DNA of 64,000 nucleotides from JACMLD01 sp044227095. GTDB lineage: Bacteria > Bacteroidota > Bacteroidia > Chitinophagales > Chitinophagaceae. The position numbers were made by a program, and so were the translations under genes. Positions 61,024-64,000 of this stretch are shown here, piece after piece (positions within the stretch are counted from its first letter, which is position 1; each line of letters starts with the position of its first letter). Under the pieces are notes generated by a model. That model searched no databases. It was given only the letters and a program-made list of their open reading frames with translations, and was not told the DNA's origin. Location of the stretch: positions 62,001 to 126,000 of the forward strand of contig JBGAFV010000002.1 in the NCBI GenBank assembly GCA_044227095.1, given 5' to 3'.

Positions 61024-62079
61024 ATGAAATCTGTATTGGTTATAGAGGATAACAAAGATATTCGTGAAAACACGAAAGAGATACTTGATCTTGCAGGATA
61101 TAAAACATTCAGTGCAGAAAATGGAAAAATAGGTGTTGAAACGGCCATTAGGGAAAAGCCCGACTTGATTGTTTGTGATATTATGATGCCTGTTTTGGAT
61201 GGCTATGGCGTATTGCACCTATTGCGGAAAAATGCCGATACACAGAATACACCGTTTATATTTTTGACAGCGAAGATAGAAAGAACAGATTTTCGTAAAG
61301 GAATGGAAATGGGTGCCGATGATTACATTACCAAACCATTTGACGAAATTGAATTGCTGAACGCAATTGAAATAAGATTAAAAAAAGCAGACGTACTTAA
61401 AAAAAATCATGAGGCTTCAGAAGAAGGAATTGGCGATTTCCTTAGAGATATAAAAGGTGCTGGCCTGATAAAACAATTGTCGGAGAAATATAATATCGAC
61501 AAAATTGGAAAGAAACTCACTGTGTATCTTGAGGGCAGAAGGCCTAAATTTTTATATTACCTGATGAAAGGAAAAGTAAAAGGATTCAGGAATCATGAAT
61601 ACGGAAAAGAATACATCACCGATATCTATACCGAAGGAGATTTTATTGGCTATTCTTCTTTAATAGAAAATACAAATTATACAGAAAGCACAATTGTTCT
61701 TGAAGATGCTGAAATATTACAAATACCCCGTGAAGAGTTTTTACAAATGATTTATGGAGACATCAATATAGCCAACCGTTTTATCCGTATCATTACCCAA
61801 AATGTAAAAGAAAAAGAAGAACGGCTAATAAGCCTTGCCTATAGTTCCTTACGTAAACGGGTAGGTCAGGCTTTAGTTGATCTTCACCAGAAATTTAACG
61901 CTGACCTTTCTAACAAACCCCTGGAAATCTCAAGAGATGATGTAGCCCATTATGTAGGAACAGCAACTGAATCGCTTATTCGTACCCTAAGCGACTTTAA
62001 ATCTGAAAAATTAATAGAAATTAAAGAAGGAAAAATATTGGTGCCGAACATAGATAAATTAAAGAGCCTGCCTTATTAA
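61024..62079 (+). CDS. Response regulator with CRP/FNR-type sensor and DNA-binding domains
   Basis: The 351-residue protein joins a receiver domain (acidic E8-D9, acceptor D52 in CDIMMP, TAK near 83, late Lys in DDYITKPFD) with a cNMP-binding-fold domain (about 155-265) and a CRP/FNR helix-turn-helix (ISRDDVAHYVGTATESLIRTL) at the end. The recognition helix has E and R at the positions that contact the half-site in CRP/FNR. No FNR cysteine cluster is present, so oxygen sensing, if any, is by the kinase. I start it at the ATG after the kinase stop. Confidence 0.93.
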   Translation: MKSVLVIEDNKDIRENTKEILDLAGYKTFSAENGKIGVETAIREKPDLIVCDIMMPVLDGYGVLHLLRKNADTQNTPFIFLTAKIERTDFRKGMEMGADDYITKPFDEIELLNAIEIRLKKADVLKKNHEASEEGIGDFLRDIKGAGLIKQLSEKYNIDKIGKKLTVYLEGRRPKFLYYLMKGKVKGFRNHEYGKEYITDIYTEGDFIGYSSLIENTNYTESTIVLEDAEILQIPREEFLQMIYGDINIANRFIRIITQNVKEKEERLISLAYSSLRKRVGQALVDLHQKFNADLSNKPLEISRDDVAHYVGTATESLIRTLSDFKSEKLIEIKEGKILVPNIDKLKSLPY

Positions 62080-62575
62080 TCCAACGTGTGTTATTTTTGA
62101 TTAATTACCCAAACAGCAATACGTTAGTTTGTATTTCTTCAGCTATTGCCTTTACTCCATTCACCTTTTTGTATCTTCTTCCGTCATAAAAGAAATATTA
62201 AATCATAAAATAGCTGACTACACAAAGAAAAATCTCCATGTTGTTTGATACAATGAAGTCCGTAATTGCATCAAATTACTGCAATCATTGCACTATTTAA
62301 TACAAAAACACAAACAAAGCTGAACAAATGAAAGTCATGCAAGGATATGATCGCAAACATTGTGAGGCAAAAAACATTTGCAGACCTTGCAGCAGGTTTT
62401 TCATAGGACATTGGATTATATGGGCGGGGTGGATATCTATCCGCCCCTTTTTCATTCTATTAGCAATAACTCGCTTACACTTTAAACCTGTTTGAATATG
62501 CTTACGAAAAATGATTGCTGCCATGGCGGTTATTATTACTGAATGACGTCTTGCGGATGTAATGCACAAAACTTG
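62080..62575. other. Gene-free stretch with an orphan terminator
   Basis: Between the response regulator and the CoA transferase gene (convergent) 496 bp have no convincing gene. A plus-strand terminator lies at 62426-62452. A 56-codon frame at 62328-62498 runs through that hairpin and is not credible as a gene. A small RNA ending at the terminator is possible. Confidence 0.5.
62426..62452 (+). terminator. Orphan intrinsic terminator
   Basis: GGGGTGGATA-TC-TATCCGCCCC (10-bp stem with one wobble pair) followed by TTTTT, 347 bp past the response regulator stop. Confidence 0.85.
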
Positions 62576-63868
62576 TCAATGATGAAGCAATTTTTCTGCA
62601 CCATATTTTTTCTTCAGTACCCATGCCTGTTCCTGCAACTGTTGCTGGTGAGAAGGATGTGCAATTTTGATCAGTGCCATCGCCCTTTGCTCTAAATTTT
62701 TGCCGTGCAGATCTGCAATTCCATGTTCAGTCACAATGTACCTCACATGCGATCGGGTGGTAACAACACCCGCACCAGGTTTCAGTATTTGCACAATTTT
62801 GCTTTCTCCTTTTGCTGTAATTGAGGGCATCGCAATGATCGGTTTTCCACCTTCAGACAATGATGCACCAAACATAAAATCCAACTGCCCTCCTACTCCT
62901 GAATACATGTTCAAACCAATTGAATCAGCGCAAACCTGTCCGCTGAGATCTATTTCAATAGCACTGTTGATGGCTGTAACTTTTGGGTTTTGAGCGATGA
63001 CAAGCGGGTTATTAATATAAGCCGCATCCAGTATTTCAAACAATGGATTGTCGTTTACATAATTGTACAAACGCTTTGTACCAAGTATAAATCCACCAAC
63101 AACTTTACCCGGATGTTTTTTCTTTTCCTCCCCGGTAATAATTCCCCTTTCAATCAGTTCAATAATACCATCTGAAAACATTTCTGAGTGTATACCCAGC
63201 CGGCGATGATTACCAAGCATCTTAAGCACTGCATCAGGAATATTTCCAATACCCATCTGCAATGTGGCGCCGTCTTCAATTAAGGAAGCCACATGTTGTG
63301 CAATATTTTTTGTAACAGCATTGGGCTCACCTGCATGAATTTCGGAAATATCATCTTCCACCATTACCATCGCATCTATTTTACTGCTGTGGATAAATCC
63401 GGCACCGTGTGTCCTGGGCATATTGGGGTTTACCTGTGCAAAAATACACTTCGCGTTTTCAATAACAGCCGGCGCTATATCTACTGATACGCCAAGAGAG
63501 CAATAGCCGTGTTTATCAGGTGGAGATACATGTATCAGTGCATAATCGATGCAGATATTTTTTTTCCTGAATAAAGCAGGAATTTCACTGATAAAAATTG
63601 GTATGTACTGTGCCCGTCCTTCCTGCACGGCTTTGCGCAAATTTGAGCCAATAAAAAAACAATTGACAGTAAAGACAGTTTCCATTCCCGGGGCAGCATA
63701 TGGCGCATCGCCTTCGGTATGCATCTGGTAGATGGTAATGTTATGTAACGCTGCAGACCTGGCCGTCATGGCCCTGATCAGTTGTTGTGGCGCTGCAGCT
63801 GCGGTCTGAATAAAAATATTACTACCCGGAACAATCATTTCTGCTGCCTGCTGGGATGTCATTATCAT
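62576..63868 (-). CDS. Acetyl-CoA hydrolase/CoA transferase-family protein
   Basis: The 430-residue protein is of the 4-hydroxybutyrate/acetate CoA-transferase (Cat1) group. It has VSPPDKHGYCSLGVSV, QMGIGNIPDAV, the catalytic E229 in GIHSEMFSDG, GVGGQLDFMFGA and TEHGIADLHGKN. It moves CoA between acyl-CoA and acetate or similar acids, useful in fermentative energy metabolism. The ATG at 63868 is chosen over a TTG 9 bp upstream. Its place beside the low-oxygen cluster fits, though no FNR-type box is seen upstream. Confidence 0.92.
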   Translation of the reverse strand: MIMTSQQAAEMIVPGSNIFIQTAAAAPQQLIRAMTARSAALHNITIYQMHTEGDAPYAAPGMETVFTVNCFFIGSNLRKAVQEGRAQYIPIFISEIPALFRKKNICIDYALIHVSPPDKHGYCSLGVSVDIAPAVIENAKCIFAQVNPNMPRTHGAGFIHSSKIDAMVMVEDDISEIHAGEPNAVTKNIAQHVASLIEDGATLQMGIGNIPDAVLKMLGNHRRLGIHSEMFSDGIIELIERGIITGEEKKKHPGKVVGGFILGTKRLYNYVNDNPLFEILDAAYINNPLVIAQNPKVTAINSAIEIDLSGQVCADSIGLNMYSGVGGQLDFMFGASLSEGGKPIIAMPSITAKGESKIVQILKPGAGVVTTRSHVRYIVTEHGIADLHGKNLEQRAMALIKIAHPSHQQQLQEQAWVLKKKYGAEKLLHH

Positions 63869-64000
63869 TTTATACAAAATATTTACTGGTACTTATCCGG
63901 ATTGGTATCCACAGATAGATTCTATTATAAGTTGCAATGCTACCACGGAAACGGGAAATATGCACTGATGGATGTTTGTTTGAGAGCTGAAGTTTATCAA

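Noticed and set aside
62328..62498. 56-codon frame with several cysteines after the response regulator
   Set aside because: It reads through a strong terminator hairpin and resembles no family.
62297..62569. 90-codon minus-strand frame
   Set aside because: Covers the same non-coding stretch and terminator; composition unlike neighbouring proteins.
1..64000. tRNA or rRNA genes and riboswitches
   Set aside because: Reading both strands of the intergenic regions I found no T-loop, anticodon-arm or known aptamer pattern; a covariance-model scan would be decisive.

Overview
The window looks like chromosomal DNA of a Bacteroidota bacterium, most likely of the Chitinophagaceae or a close relative. 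The evidence is: type IX secretion C-terminal sorting domains; DUF4249, DUF3570 and DUF4266 proteins; a short Bacteroidota-type RpoD; a bacillithiol gene (bshB1); promoters of the TAnnTTTG type with weak Shine-Dalgarno sequences; and Gln directly after most signal peptides. By eye the DNA is AT-rich. I saw no tRNA, rRNA, CRISPR array, integrase or transposase, so this is mostly core genome with a few accessory patches and many intergenic repeats.

Layout. 0-6.3 kb: end of a membrane transporter gene, a TPR protein, folB, trxB, two lipoproteins and rpoD, whose 3' end and terminator are triplicated in tandem. 6.7-9.0 kb: a BlaI repressor with two matching operators, followed by an unusual three-part protein (M56 BlaR1-like protease, Amidase_3 peptidoglycan amidase, TonB C-terminal domain). 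9-16 kb: an exported Gfo/Idh/MocA oxidoreductase, a nitroreductase, a lipoprotein and two large secreted proteins, one a T9SS cargo. 16.7-21.3 kb: the agmatine-to-putrescine pair aguA/aguB, a fatty acid desaturase and bshB1. 21.6-34 kb: a DEAD-box helicase, a serine hydrolase, lpdA, a D-amino-acid-oxidase-type flavoenzyme, a glutaminyl cyclase, a methyltransferase, an HU-like protein and mutS. 34-43.6 kb: small proteins, a T9SS protein with two PA14-like repeats, and a possible glycan cluster (sugar isomerase, formylglycine-generating-enzyme-like lipoprotein, SET protein, GH29 fucosidase).

43.6-46.5 kb holds a compact four-gene operon: periplasmic thioredoxin, ApbE flavin transferase, a tiny DUF4266 lipoprotein ending in a Gly/Cys tail, and a DUF3570 beta-barrel. 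Its overall job is unknown to me.

47.7-63.9 kb is a low-oxygen respiration and stress region: a complete cbb3 oxidase operon with maturation genes (ccoS, fused ccoNO, a small ccoQ, ccoP, ccoG, ccoH, a SafE-like protein), the copper ATPase ccoI, anaerobic hemN, the iron-sulfur repair protein ric, a PAS histidine kinase, a REC-CRP/FNR response regulator and a CoA transferase. Five FNR-type palindromes (TGAY-N4-RTYA or one mismatch from it) lie upstream of ccoS, ccoI/DUF1275, hemN and ric (two). The simplest reading is that the kinase/regulator pair encoded here controls this regulon.
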